Positions 9,510 to 18,860 of a stretch of DNA of 64,000 nucleotides are shown piece by piece. The stretch spans positions 186,001 to 250,000 of the forward strand of contig NZ_CP080523.1 of the NCBI RefSeq assembly GCF_024746795.1, given 5' to 3'. Under the pieces are notes generated by a model. That model had not been told where the DNA came from and made no database searches. It was given only the letters and a program-made list of their open reading frames with translations. The position numbers and the translations under genes were made by a program. How positions within the stretch are numbered: the first letter of the stretch is position 1; each line of letters starts with the position of its first letter. The DNA comes from Mesorhizobium sp. AR10. Its GTDB lineage: Bacteria; Pseudomonadota; Alphaproteobacteria; Rhizobiales; Rhizobiaceae.

Positions 9510-11333
9510 ATGTGCGGGATTGTTGGCATTGCTGGGCAACAGCCGGTGTCGGATCGGTTGGTCGACGCGTTGAAGCGTCTGGAATATCGCGGCTATGACT
9601 CGGCCGGCGTTGCGACGATCACCGAGGGCGCCTTGCACCGCCGGCGCGCCGAGGGCAAGCTCGTCAATCTCGAGACGAGACTGAAGGAAGAGCCCCTGAG
9701 CGGCAACATCGGCATCGGCCACACGCGCTGGGCAACCCATGGGGCACCGACTGAACGCAACGCGCATCCGCACTTTAGCGATGGTGTGGCCGTCGTCCAT
9801 AACGGCATTATCGAGAATTTCGCCGAGTTGAAGGACGAATTGGCGGCGGCGGGAGCCGAGTTCCAGACCGACACCGACACTGAGGTCGTCGCGCATCTCT
9901 TGGCAAGACACCGCCGGGAGGGCATGGGGCGAGGTGAGGCGATGTATGCCATGTTGAAACGCGTCAGGGGCGCCTACGCGCTTGCCATTCTCTTCGAGGA
10001 TGATCCATCGACCATCATGGCGGCGCGCAATGGACCGCCGCTGGCGATCGGTCACGGCGACGGCGAGATGTTCCTGGGCTCCGATGCGATCGCGCTTGCT
10101 CCCTTCACCAATGAAATTACCTATCTCATCGACGGCGACTGGGCCGTAATCGGCAAGACGGGCGCCGATATCTTCGATTTCGACGGCCATCCTGTCGAGC
10201 GTCCGCGACAGACCTCCACGGCCGCGGCCGATCTCGCCAACAAGGGCAACCATCGCCACTTCATGGAGAAGGAAATTTACGAGCAGCCCGAGGTCATCGC
10301 GCATGCGCTCGGTCACTATATCAACATCATAGAGAATCGCGCCGACATGGTTTCTGGCATCGATTTCGCCAGAATCCCGAGCTTGGCGATCTCTGCCTGC
10401 GGCACCGCCTATCTCGCCGGACTGATCGGAAAATACTGGTTCGAGCGCTATGCGCGCCTGCCGGTTGAAATCGACGTTGCGTCTGAATTCCGTTACCGCG
10501 AAATCCCGTTGTCGCCGCAGTCGGCGGCTCTTTTCATTTCGCAGTCTGGCGAAACCGCCGATACGCTGGCATCGCTGAGATACTGCAGGGAGCTTGGGCT
10601 GAAAATTGGCGCCATCGTCAATGCCCGCGAATCGACCATCGCTCGGGAGGCCGATGCGGTCTTCCCGATCCTTGCCGGACCGGAGATCGGCGTCGCCTCC
10701 ACCAAGGCTTTCACCTGCCAGCTTGCCGTTCTTGCCGCACTCGCCATCGCCGCCGCCAGGGCCCGCGGAACCGTAACCGAAGACGAGGTGCAGGCGCTCG
10801 TCAGGAGCCTCGCCGAAGTGCCGCGCGTCATGGGCCAGGTACTCAACAGCATCCAGCCACAGATCGAGTTCCTCTCGCGTCAACTGTCAAAGTGTCGTGA
10901 CGTCCTGTATCTTGGCCGCGGCACCAGTTTCCCGCTGGCGATGGAAGGTGCGCTGAAGCTCAAGGAGATTTCGTACATCCACGCCGAAGGCTACGCGGCG
11001 GGTGAGTTGAAGCACGGTCCGATCGCATTGATAGACGAGAACATGCCAGTTATCGTTATCGCGCCACATGATCGCTTTTTCGAAAAGACCGTCTCCAACA
11101 TGCAGGAAGTGGCTGCCCGTGGCGGGCGGATTATCCTCATCACCGATGAGAAAGGGGCAGCCGCATCGAAACTCGACACCATGCATACGATCGTGCTGCC
11201 TGCCGTCGACGAGATTATCGCGCCGATAATTTTCTCGCTGCCGATACAGCTTCTTGCCTACCACACGGCGCTCTTCATGGGCACAGATGTCGACCAGCCG
11301 CGCAATCTCGCAAAATCGGTCACCGTCGAATGA
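9510..11333 (+). CDS. nodM: NodM, glutamine--fructose-6-phosphate aminotransferase
   Basis: A 607-residue symbiotic paralogue of GlmS. It converts fructose-6-phosphate and glutamine to glucosamine-6-phosphate, supplying N-acetylglucosamine for the Nod factor backbone. The start is fixed by chemistry: the N-terminal Cys nucleophile must follow the initiator Met (MCGIVGIAG), and GGAGA lies 6-10 bp upstream. The N-terminal Ntn-amidotransferase domain has LEYRGYDSAGVA, HTRWATHG and HNGIIEN. Two SIS sugar-isomerase domains follow (SACGTAYLAGL, SQSGETADTL, GRGTSFPLAMEGALKLKE). The C-terminus is the usual LAKSVTVE. The nod box upstream makes it a NodD-regulated gene. It is alone here, with no nodABC neighbours. 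Confidence 0.95.
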   Translation: MCGIVGIAGQQPVSDRLVDALKRLEYRGYDSAGVATITEGALHRRRAEGKLVNLETRLKEEPLSGNIGIGHTRWATHGAPTERNAHPHFSDGVAVVHNGIIENFAELKDELAAAGAEFQTDTDTEVVAHLLARHRREGMGRGEAMYAMLKRVRGAYALAILFEDDPSTIMAARNGPPLAIGHGDGEMFLGSDAIALAPFTNEITYLIDGDWAVIGKTGADIFDFDGHPVERPRQTSTAAADLANKGNHRHFMEKEIYEQPEVIAHALGHYINIIENRADMVSGIDFARIPSLAISACGTAYLAGLIGKYWFERYARLPVEIDVASEFRYREIPLSPQSAALFISQSGETADTLASLRYCRELGLKIGAIVNARESTIAREADAVFPILAGPEIGVASTKAFTCQLAVLAALAIAAARARGTVTEDEVQALVRSLAEVPRVMGQVLNSIQPQIEFLSRQLSKCRDVLYLGRGTSFPLAMEGALKLKEISYIHAEGYAAGELKHGPIALIDENMPVIVIAPHDRFFEKTVSNMQEVAARGGRIILITDEKGAAASKLDTMHTIVLPAVDEIIAPIIFSLPIQLLAYHTALFMGTDVDQPRNLAKSVTVE

Positions 11334-11998
11334 CTGTGACGTTTTTATAGGTGGCGATGCTCGTCCATCCGAAAGCGCCAACACGTGTCTAGAACTGAAG
11401 CTCGGATGAAATCCAACAATCGCCATCCCTTTTTCGGCAGGTCGGGCAATTGCGCAGGGCAGCCGGATTGAGCTTGCTCAAGCCGACGTCAGCACAGAAG
11501 CCCGCGGCCCTTTCGGCTGTATCCTCGGCCGCCCCATCCTTTCAGTCTGCGAATAAGCATCGGCGGCTTAAAAAATTTGGTTAACAGCGCTAGTCGATGT
11601 GTGATTCAAACGTAGCGCGTTTTTCGCTGCATCGGCGGCGGACATTGGTCGAAGGTATCAGCGTCCGCTAGGCTGGGTGGACGGTGCTGGAGGCGGAGGC
11701 AGGGGGAGTTCGAGTTGCTGTTCAAGAATGCCATCGGCGAGGATGAGTTGCGTGGGATCGCAGGACGAATGCGGTACAGTTGATCGGGCCATCTCAGGGC
11801 AGGCAGGTTCTTGAAACTTGATCAGAAAAAGGTGAGTCGCCACATTCCGACCTGGCTGTCCATTTCAGGTGGCCCATTTTATGGATGACGCCGGTCCGGC
11901 CGAATCGACGTCCATTTTTTTGATTTGCTGGGTGCGCGCCAGGTCCGGGAGGAAATCTCCCGATTTATCAGGCGCTCCTTATCTTCTTGGAGGTGTCT
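11334..11998. other. intergenic region with hairpin before the XRE gene
   Basis: No convincing gene. A perfect stem CGGGAG-GAAAT-CTCCCG at 11946-11962 sits about 37 bp before the XRE start and could affect its translation. A minus-strand frame ending near 11658 encodes about 44 residues with a Pro-rich tail (ELPLPPPPAPSTQPSGR), but nothing else supports it. Confidence 0.35.
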
Positions 11999-12253
11999 AT
12001 GAAGGATTCGCGCAGTCCCGAGCCAGTCTTGACGGCTATGTCGCAGGGGACCCACATCATCCGCGCTTATCGTGAGCACCTTGGATATTCGATCGAGGAC
12101 CTCGCAGTGGCGTGCGGGCTTGCCGCTGAGGAAATCCAAAACATCGAGTCCGGTCTGAGGTACAACAAGGGCTATCGGGATCGGATAGCGAGATCGCTGT
12201 CCATACCTGTGGGAATTCTTGAGGCAGAGTCGGACATATCGGACGCCGCGTGA
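11999..12253 (+). CDS. small XRE-family HTH regulator
   Basis: An 84-residue protein that is almost entirely one XRE/Cro helix-turn-helix: IIRAYREHLGYSIEDLAVAC as first helices, GLAAEEIQNIESGLR as recognition part, and YRDRIARSLSIPVGILEAES as last helix. It would bind DNA as a dimer. ATG at 11999 is chosen because GGAGG lies 9 bp upstream; an in-frame ATG four codons earlier lies within that site. Target and signal are unknown. It stands alone between nodM and a long non-coding stretch. Confidence 0.75.
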   Translation: MKDSRSPEPVLTAMSQGTHIIRAYREHLGYSIEDLAVACGLAAEEIQNIESGLRYNKGYRDRIARSLSIPVGILEAESDISDAA

Positions 12254-13223
12254 TGTCGGATAATCTGCAAATGAGTGGCGCAGTACCGCCAAGAGAATTC
12301 TCGTCCAACTGTCCGAGTCAGGAATTGCACAAGGGTTCGCCGAATATGAAGTTGGAACGCTTCTTCATACTGTCTTAGGCGATATCGCCGCCCGGAGTGC
12401 TGCGACATGTGCACGATAGCATCGGCTCGTGACGAAGGTTTGCCAACGGCGAACTCATGCTGGTCGGCAACGCGATACTGGCTGGAGCATCAGGTTGGCC
12501 GACGCCAGAAGGCATTCGCGTCTCCCCGTTCTTCGTTTCCAGGACCCGGGCGCTCTTGACGTTCGACTATCAGTCGCAAATTACACATCACAAGGAGCGA
12601 TGCCCGCTGTGCTCTTGTCAGAGCGGCGCGATGTCGGCCGTGTCGGCCGATCCTGCCCAACTTGGTGGGCCGCTCTCGCACCCAGACACTGCCGGGTTGA
12701 CTATGGGTGTCGGAACCGCGAAAAGGGGCCGCTCTTCATGAGTGGCGTGCGCCGGCAGTCTAACCCCAAGCCCACCGCCCAGGCTGCCGGCGCGCTTCTA
12801 AGGAACGTCGACATAGGACACAACGTTTCCTTATCCGACTTACGCCTCGATCAGATCCCGAGCTGCCAGCCAGTGTTCGACCGTCGCTTCCGCCACTGCC
12901 TGGCGCCCGAGGCGCTTCCTCCAGCGAGGAGAGCCGATCACCATGGGTGCCGCCAGTTCTGACGCTCACCCACGTGCCATTTGCGATCTCGTGTCGGTGA
13001 GAGCACCGGAAGCACCTCCCTGCTTGAAAAGGGCAGGGCAGCTTGCGTCGCCCCTATTGTTACTATTCTTCGCTGTGGTCGGTGTCGTCCTTGGCTTCGG
13101 AAGCGGGACATTCGACTTTGCAAAAAAATAGGCCGCCGGAGCCGTTTTCGAGCACGACAATCATGCCGGCAGTGCCGGCAACGATGCCGCATGCAAAAAT
13201 CCACAGATGGTTTTAGCCAAATG
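12254..13223. other. 970-bp stretch without recognisable genes
   Basis: All frames are short or lack family motifs. A plus frame near 12457-12741 contains CPLCSC, and another at 13045-13131 encodes a hydrophobic segment (LLLLFFAVVGVVLGFG) followed by a stop, but neither has a convincing start site. Decayed DNA is the best description. Confidence 0.4.
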
Positions 13224-13613
13224 CTAGCTGCCCAGCATATGTCCGGCATTTCGCAAGGCGCCTAGGAAGAGACTGGCATGGCCGTTGACATCGATCTTGG
13301 CCTGCATCGACAAAGGCATGCTGTTCCAGTTTTCCAATGGCGCAATGAAATGTGAGAAAGTACCATTGACGATGCAATGGTGGGTAACAAGGCCCTGTCT
13401 GTCCAACGCCAGCACACCGGTTTGGTCGCCGTGATATCGGATGGCTGCGACCCGCTGGACCTCCGCGTCACCGTCGACGCGCACGTCGAAAAGCAGGATA
13501 CCGCGGCTCCTGGTGGCTATCTCCGCGGCCTTTTCAGCGAAGCTTAAGGAGAGAGAGCGGACGCTTTCGACCGCCATCTGGAAAACCATCAAATCCAGTT
13601 CATCGACTGCCAT
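13224..13613 (-). CDS. hypothetical protein
   Basis: An open frame of about 129 residues starting at MAVDELDLMVFQMAVESV. A longer form from a GTG at 13658 would add a Cys-rich MCVDCNDPCVTCSY start. It alternates charged and hydrophobic residues like a soluble protein (GILLFDVRVDGDAEVQRVAAIRYHG and NGHASLFLGALRNAGHMLG at the end). No family is recognised. No strong ribosome-binding site is seen at either start. The coding-like composition is the main support. Confidence 0.4.
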   Translation of the reverse strand: MAVDELDLMVFQMAVESVRSLSLSFAEKAAEIATRSRGILLFDVRVDGDAEVQRVAAIRYHGDQTGVLALDRQGLVTHHCIVNGTFSHFIAPLENWNSMPLSMQAKIDVNGHASLFLGALRNAGHMLGS

Positions 13614-13658
13614 AAGGTAACTGCACGTAACACAGGGGTCATTGCAATCGACGCACAC

Positions 13659-14225
13659 GGCTTGTTCACAGATGTCGGCTCACGACCGATCATTTAGTTT
13701 GGGTTTGCCGGTCGGCCACTGACCGAGGGCGTGCTCCGGTTCGAACCGATCCTGAAGCGGAATGCGCGGGATCTACGGAACCCAAAGAGCCGGCCAGCCA
13801 AGTTGCCGCGACAATTGATGTCGATCATTCCAGACATCTGCATTTCGGCGCGGCTGCGAAAAAATGCCACCTGGTAAATCCGTTCTTTGCGGCAAGCCCA
13901 TCCTCGGGCCGTCTTGTACATGAAACCCTCGCGTGGCGTCCCTCGAAGCTCGGCACCGCCGGGCGCTTGATCGAAGCGTCGAGAACCCTGTTTCCGAAGA
14001 GTCGTACCTCCTTCAGAGCATATTCTGGTACGCCTTTGAACATCCACTGAAGCGTCCGTTTCCGTGTTCCCTGCAGGCTCACCGCCTGAGCGCGCCTTGC
14101 ACACAGCGGCACGTCCGAGCATGAAACTTGTCCCCCGTTCACTTCACAAAATGGATTTCCTGAAGTACTGGGAGCGCAGAGAAATCTCCGGTCGCAGCCT
14201 ACCCGGTTAAAACAAGGACCCAACG
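13659..14225. other. upstream region of the que operon, no gene seen
   Basis: Only short overlapping frames without motifs. AAGGA with 7 bp spacing precedes the queC start. I looked for a preQ1 riboswitch before queC and did not find a convincing one by eye. Confidence 0.4.
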
Positions 14226-14924
14226 ATGAAAACTCTAGTCGTCTGCTCCGGCGGATTGGACTCCGTTACTCTTGCTCACAAGGTGGCAGCGGAGTACGAG
14301 CTCGCCGGCCTCCTATCTTTCGATTACGGCCAACGGCACCAGAAGGAATTGGGATTCGCCGCCCTTTGCGCTGAACGACTGAACGTACCGCATCGCAGCA
14401 TCGACATCCGCCAAATCGGCCGCGGCCTTTCCGGCTCCGCGCTGACCGACGGTGTGGATGTGCCGGATGGGCACTACGCCGAAGACACGATGAAGGTCAC
14501 GGTGGTGCCGAACCGGAACGCCATCATGTTGGCCACCGCCTTCGGTCTCGCCGCCGCGCACAAGGTCGAAGCGGTGGCGACTGCCGTGCACGGTGGGGAT
14601 CATTTCATTTATCCCGACTGCCGTCCTGCCTTCATCGACGCTTTCCAGATGATGCAAGACCGCGCGCTCGACGGCTACGCGAAGATTCGCCTTTATGCGC
14701 CCTATGTGAATCTCACGAAGGCAGACATCGTTAGGGATGGAGCAACATACGGCACGCCATTTGCGCAGACCTGGTCCTGCTACAAGGGCGCCGAGCGTCA
14801 CTGCGGGAGGTGCGGGACCTGCGTCGAGCGGCGCGAGGCGTTTCATCTCTCTGGGCACCCCGACCCCACCGACTACGAGGACTCCGACTTCTGGCTCGAT
14901 GCGCTGCGAAGGAGGATCGCATAA
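14226..14924 (+). CDS. queC: QueC, 7-cyano-7-deazaguanine (preQ0) synthase
   Basis: A 232-residue ATP-dependent enzyme converting 7-carboxy-7-deazaguanine and ammonia to preQ0, last of the three steps encoded here. The PP-loop SGGLDSVTLAH is at residues 9-19. Nucleotide and substrate segments include FDYGQRHQKEL and VPNRNAIMLATAFGLAAA. The C-terminal zinc site is SCYKGAERHCGRCGTC (four Cys). The stop overlaps the queD ATG, so the genes are translationally coupled. In rhizobia preQ0 normally feeds queuosine in tRNA; Sinorhizobium queuosine mutants are known to be impaired in symbiosis. Confidence 0.95.
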   Translation: MKTLVVCSGGLDSVTLAHKVAAEYELAGLLSFDYGQRHQKELGFAALCAERLNVPHRSIDIRQIGRGLSGSALTDGVDVPDGHYAEDTMKVTVVPNRNAIMLATAFGLAAAHKVEAVATAVHGGDHFIYPDCRPAFIDAFQMMQDRALDGYAKIRLYAPYVNLTKADIVRDGATYGTPFAQTWSCYKGAERHCGRCGTCVERREAFHLSGHPDPTDYEDSDFWLDALRRRIA

Positions 14925-15280
14925 TGTTTCGCATCACCAAGGAATTCCACTTCTCGGCCTCGCATCAGCTCACCTCGTTGCCGCCCGATCACCAATGCGC
15001 GCGTCTGCACGGGCATAACTACATCGTCGAAGTGGAGCTTTCAGCGAATGGACTGAACGACAACGGTTTCGTGCGCGACTATCACGATTTGGCGCCATTC
15101 AAACGCTATATCGACGAGAGCTTCGATCATCGACATCTCAACGACGTGCTCGGACATGAGCGAGTCACCGCGGAATCCCTGGCCAGACATTTTTATCTAT
15201 GGTGCAAGGCACTCCTGCCCGAGACCTCGGCCGTGCGGGTGAGCGAAACGCCGAAAACCTGGGCGGAATACCGGCCATGA
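14924..15280 (+). CDS. queD: QueD, 6-carboxytetrahydropterin synthase
   Basis: A 118-residue homologue of 6-pyruvoyltetrahydropterin synthase. It makes 6-carboxytetrahydropterin from dihydroneopterin triphosphate, the first step in this cluster after GTP cyclohydrolase. Zinc ligands are visible in HFSASHQL and [10 protein letters not shown], with the catalytic Cys in [17 protein letters not shown] carries the later active-site His. Length is normal. The start is the ATG overlapping the queC stop, and its own stop overlaps the queE ATG. No folE or queF is present in the window. Confidence 0.95.
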   Translation: MFRITKEFHFSASHQLTSLPPDHQCARLHGHNYIVEVELSANGLNDNGFVRDYHDLAPFKRYIDESFDHRHLNDVLGHERVTAESLARHFYLWCKALLPETSAVRVSETPKTWAEYRP

Positions 15281-16011
15281 CCGATACGCATCCCGCAATC
15301 CGCGTGAGCGAGATTTTCGGGCCGACGATCCAAGGCGAGGGCGTGCTCATCGGTTTGCCGACGGTCTTCATCAGAACCGGCGGGTGTGACTATCGCTGTT
15401 CCTGGTGCGACAGTCTCCATGCGGTGGACAATCAATACCGCCATGAATGGGAGATGATGCCAATCGACGGGGTATGGCAAACCGTCGTTACGCTTTCCGG
15501 CGGCCGGCCAGTAATGGTGTCGCTATCAGGCGGAAATCCGGCCATTCAGCCGTTTCGTGCGCTCATCGAGCGAGGCCATGGTGAAGGTTACCGTTTTGCG
15601 CTCGAGACCCAAGGTTCGGTGGTCAGGGACTGGTTTGCCGACCTCGACGTGCTGGTCCTCAGCCCTAAGCCGCCTTCAAGCGAAATGAGGACCGATTGGG
15701 CCACTCTCGAGGCGTGCGTCGATGCGGCGCAGGAGAAGCCGCAGATCGTGCTCAAGCTCGTTGTTTTCGACGAGAGCGACTACGCCTACGCGAAAGGCGC
15801 CGCGGAGCGATTTCCGCGCCTTCCGGTTTACCTGCAACCCGGCAATCACACGCCGCCCCGTCCTGGCAACGAAGACGCGTCTGTCGATCTGGACGGAATA
15901 ATGAAACGCATGGAGTGGCTGGTTGAAAAGGTAACCGGCGACAGGTGGTTCGACGCCCGCGTGCTGCCGCAGCTGCACGTTCTGCTGTGGGGCAACAAGA
16001 GGGCCGTCTAG
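15277..16011 (+). CDS. queE: QueE, 7-carboxy-7-deazaguanine synthase (radical SAM)
   Basis: A 244-residue radical SAM enzyme contracting 6-carboxytetrahydropterin to 7-carboxy-7-deazaguanine. The [4Fe-4S] motif is CDYRCSWC (CxxxCxxC) after [20 protein letters not shown], the typical QueE substrate segment. LSGGNPAIQ matches the SAM-binding GGxP region. Translation is coupled to queD by a 4-bp overlap. It completes a three-gene preQ0 operon, queC-queD-queE. No disruption is seen. Confidence 0.95.
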   Translation: MTDTHPAIRVSEIFGPTIQGEGVLIGLPTVFIRTGGCDYRCSWCDSLHAVDNQYRHEWEMMPIDGVWQTVVTLSGGRPVMVSLSGGNPAIQPFRALIERGHGEGYRFALETQGSVVRDWFADLDVLVLSPKPPSSEMRTDWATLEACVDAAQEKPQIVLKLVVFDESDYAYAKGAAERFPRLPVYLQPGNHTPPRPGNEDASVDLDGIMKRMEWLVEKVTGDRWFDARVLPQLHVLLWGNKRAV

Positions 16012-16439
16012 CCTGCGTCTTTCGCACTGGAACTGCGTCTGCGGATCTTCGGTTAGCAGGGTCGGCCCCCATTGACGGCGTTGTCGGGGTACTTGCGGAC
16101 TTATGGTACCGGCACCAAGAGCGTGGCCAGCCGCGTTTGATCCGACTTTGATGGGGCATCCTTGTGGTCCGAATTCAGGGATGCGCGATGGGCCAGATTG
16201 TGCCTGGGAGCACGACGACCGGGGCGATCCATCGAGCAATACATCATGGTCAAGACGGCCTGAGGACGCGGGCCAACGCTACGGCACAAATCACAAGACC
16301 GTTGGCAACCTGGCGCGAGAACTCCATGTCCATCACCGCCTGCAGGTCCACGACCGACAACCCCTGCGCCCACTCAAAGGTTGGCGCGACGCTACCATTA
16401 AACAGTATCTCGTATCGCGATCCCGGCGCCTCCTGCAGT
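16012..16439. other. intergenic region after queE, no confident gene
   Basis: A minus-strand frame (16250-16699) is open for 149 codons and contains LSVVDLQAVMDMEFSRQVANG, but it overlaps the sigma-54 promoter and the radical SAM start and matches no family known to me. Treated as chance or relic. Confidence 0.35.
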
Positions 16440-16455
16440 TGGCACAGTTCTTGCT
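16440..16455 (+). promoter_or_regulatory. sigma-54 (-24/-12) promoter
   Basis: TGGCAC-AGTTC-TTGCT has the invariant GG-N10-GC spacing and matches the RpoN consensus at every conserved base except the G after TGGCAC. Predicted transcription starts near 16467, about 175 bp before the radical SAM gene. I found no perfect NifA site (TGT-N10-ACA) in the 150 bp upstream, so the activator is uncertain. Confidence 0.65.
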
Positions 16456-16642
16456 GCGTCCTGCGCGAATGGGCGAGATTTAGCCGATCGACCGAAGCAC
16501 CGGTTCCCGACCCCAGGGAAAGCTCCCGCAAAGCAACTGTTTTGTCCTCGTTGATTATCGAACTCAGGGATCTGCCGATCCATTTTTCAGGGGAGGGCGG
16601 TGCCGCGCGTCTTTGGTCGATAAGATGGATTGGGAGAGGACC

Positions 16643-17758
16643 ATGAGTGTTCAAAGCAAGCGATTGACCCGATTTGGCATTGCGCTGGAAAACAGGCATA
16701 ACCTTCGCATTGAGGAGGTTATGCGCCTCGGCGTACTTCGCGATGGGGTCCAGCTTCTCACGACAGAAATCCGGTTACCGATCTTGGGGCAAGTGATCCC
16801 CCGCATCGAGATTGAATTGTCCAACGGAGTATTCCGAAAGAAAATCACCGCGAGAGTGAACTCCGATTCGCCCTTCATGTTCGACGGCGAGGCGTTGATC
16901 GCGACAATCAATGGTGTGACCGAGCACGTACCCTGCCGTCAATTTATTGATCCAGACAGAGCGCCGACCGGTATGTACAATTTCGGCATAACACGCAAAA
17001 ATGGCGCTCGCAGCTTCGTTTTTGATCATCATGTTTATTGCTGCTATTCTTGTGATTATTGCTTTAAGGAGAACGAATGGGAGGTAATGGCCATACGCGG
17101 CGGGGGTAGCACAGACTACCAATCCAACTTCCAAGAGTGCCTCTCCTATATTGAGCGTAACGGTCCTAACTTCAACAGTCTGTATGACATTGTCTGGCTC
17201 TGCACAGGGAGCATCAAGGACGAAGCACAAGAACTCGAACGGCACGCGGCACTCGCACGACGACTGCGTGACGCAGGCTACGCACACGACATTTATTTAT
17301 CCCAGGTGGTTCCTCCGAGCGTCAGGAACGACCGAGTACGACGGATAGAATATCTTACTCAACTTCGGGAAGCAGGCGTCACACGGTTTAATACTGGTGT
17401 CGAGATAGTCGGCGCCGAGGTGCGACGAAAATACATCCGCGGCTTTAAAGGCACGTATGTCTTCAGCGACTATTTGCCTATTTTCGCTGATGCGGTCGAC
17501 GTTTTCGGTCCCTTCCGTGCCGGCAGTTGCCTCCTGACCGGAATAGAACCATCCGACAGCACGATCGCTGGACTAAAAGCTCTTGCCGAGCTTTCCGTCG
17601 TGCCCGCGCCAACTGTGTTCACTCCGTTCGTGACAAAGCAACTGGCTATCTCCTTCTGTTTCGATCTGGACGAACTGCTTGACGCTCACGCTCGTTTCCA
17701 CGCCCTGATCAAGCGTCATAAGCTCCCGGTATTTTCGGGCGTGTTCAGCCTTGCCTGA
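16643..17758 (+). CDS. radical SAM protein of unknown function
   Basis: A 371-residue protein with one radical SAM cluster motif, CCYSCDYC (CxxxCxxC, about residues 134-141), inside VFDHHVYCCYSCDYCFKENE. The middle shows a TIM-barrel-like pattern (DIVWLCTGSIKDEAQELERH; RFNTGVEIVGAEVRRKYIRG). Roughly 130 residues precede the cluster, unusually long, and contain a beta-rich segment of unknown role. The start at MSVQSKRL is chosen for the GGGAGAGG 5 bp upstream. I do not recognise the family. It follows queCDE by about 630 bp, but the sigma-54 promoter suggests separate control, perhaps during symbiosis. Codon use is less GC-rich than its neighbours, hinting at separate acquisition. Confidence 0.8.
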   Translation: MSVQSKRLTRFGIALENRHNLRIEEVMRLGVLRDGVQLLTTEIRLPILGQVIPRIEIELSNGVFRKKITARVNSDSPFMFDGEALIATINGVTEHVPCRQFIDPDRAPTGMYNFGITRKNGARSFVFDHHVYCCYSCDYCFKENEWEVMAIRGGGSTDYQSNFQECLSYIERNGPNFNSLYDIVWLCTGSIKDEAQELERHAALARRLRDAGYAHDIYLSQVVPPSVRNDRVRRIEYLTQLREAGVTRFNTGVEIVGAEVRRKYIRGFKGTYVFSDYLPIFADAVDVFGPFRAGSCLLTGIEPSDSTIAGLKALAELSVVPAPTVFTPFVTKQLAISFCFDLDELLDAHARFHALIKRHKLPVFSGVFSLA

Positions 17759-18369
17759 CCGATTTCCCATCCGACCCGGAACTTATGACCTTCGTGAGCT
17801 GACCCACTCCAATCAGCCAAGGGCGAGGAAAGATGAAACACATAATGCCAGCCTGTTCAGGCTTGAGCGCGGCACTGGGGCAGCGTGGTTAGACGCAGCC
17901 GCTTTCGAACGATCCGCCGCCAACTCCATCCACGATATTGGACGCCCGCTTGGCTGACGCGGTCAAGCAATTGACCTTCGAGATCGCGGTCTAACGTGGC
18001 ACCGCGCTTGGACTCAAGTCAGCCGACGGTCGCTTGAGAGATCGACCCGTTGTTTCTTTTCGAAATCCGCAGAGCTGGCGTCGACGGCTCGCATCCGGCG
18101 CAGCTGATCCGAGCGGTGCGGCGGCAGCCCAGCGTTCGCGCGCCAGGAGCGCAACTATTGTCGCAACGCGGCCGGTCGACTTCCGCCATTTGTGGCGCGC
18201 CGGACTATACGGGGTCGCAGCGGCAATCGTTTGGCCGCTGCCAGAATGCGGTGTAACGCTCAGAGTGGCCTCCAATCCCCGACACTCAGCCCTTCTCTCG
18301 ATAAGGTCACGCGCCAGCGGCGCGTGCTGAAATCCGCACAAGCACGGAGTGAGGTCCGGCGCGTTTCTC
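17759..18369. other. 611-bp stretch without a recognisable gene
   Basis: Short overlapping frames only. A segment near 18326-18350 (GCTGAAATCCGCACAAGCAC) recurs imperfectly at about 21309-21335, a small dispersed repeat probably left by an IS. Confidence 0.35.
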
Positions 18370-18476
18370 GCGCCGCCGCTATTTCGCCTTCTTTCCTGCC
18401 GCGCGACCAGCCTGCGCATTCGCTCGGTGGCCGCATCTGGTGTCCAGATCTCCGGCAGGTAGCTGGCCGCGTACAA
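18370..18476 (-). pseudogene. IS110-family transposase, internal fragment
   Basis: The frame YAASYLPEIWTPDAATERMR followed by RLVARQERRR is the IS110-family segment following the first catalytic block. Nothing intact flanks it. It faces the next fragment in opposite orientation. Confidence 0.6.
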
Positions 18477-18544
18477 GCTGGCCAGCGTGCCCGCGTCAAC
18501 CTTATCTCGGGCTGAATCCGAGCGTCAGGCAATCAGGACCCGGG

Positions 18545-18860
18545 CCTGCCTATCATGGACGCATTACCAAGCAGGGATGCGGACATGTTGCCGCACGACC
18601 TGATAGCGGCCCGCGGCATGCTCGTCGAAGCGGCTTGGGCGGCAGCACGCGCGCCGGGGCCACTCCGTGCCTTCTTCCTGCGGGTGCGGGCCCGCCGCGG
18701 CCAGCACGTCGCCGCCGTCGCGACCGCGCGCAAGCTCGCCGTCGTGAGTCTGGCATCTGCTGATGAAGGGGGAGAGCTACGCATGGGCAAGGCCGTCCTT
18801 GCACGCCAAGAAGCTGCGCAACGTCGAGCTCAAATCCGGGAACCTCGAACGCAGCGCAGA
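18545..18860 (+). pseudogene. IS110-family transposase, C-terminal remnant
   Basis: The C-terminal transposase_20 region of IS110 elements appears in three frames: YHGRITKQGCGHV, then ARGMLVEAAWAAARAPGPLR and FFLRVRARRGQHVAAVATAR, then GESYAWARPSLHAKKLRNVE. The order is that of the family, with frameshifts near 18590 and 18765, so it is a dead remnant. Confidence 0.75.

Noticed and set aside
9366..10883. 505-codon minus-strand frame
   Set aside because: Antisense to nodM, no motif, and it overlaps the nod box.
13274..13289. TGGCATGGCCGTTGAC as a sigma-54 promoter
   Set aside because: The invariant GC of the -12 element is GA here, and there is no gene downstream on that strand.
14130..14225. 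preQ1 riboswitch before queC
   Set aside because: I could not fold a convincing aptamer or find the conserved tail; only a normal ribosome-binding site is visible.
16250..16699. 149-codon minus-strand gene overlapping the radical SAM start
   Set aside because: No family, no start signal, and it would overlap a good sigma-54 promoter and coding start on the other strand.
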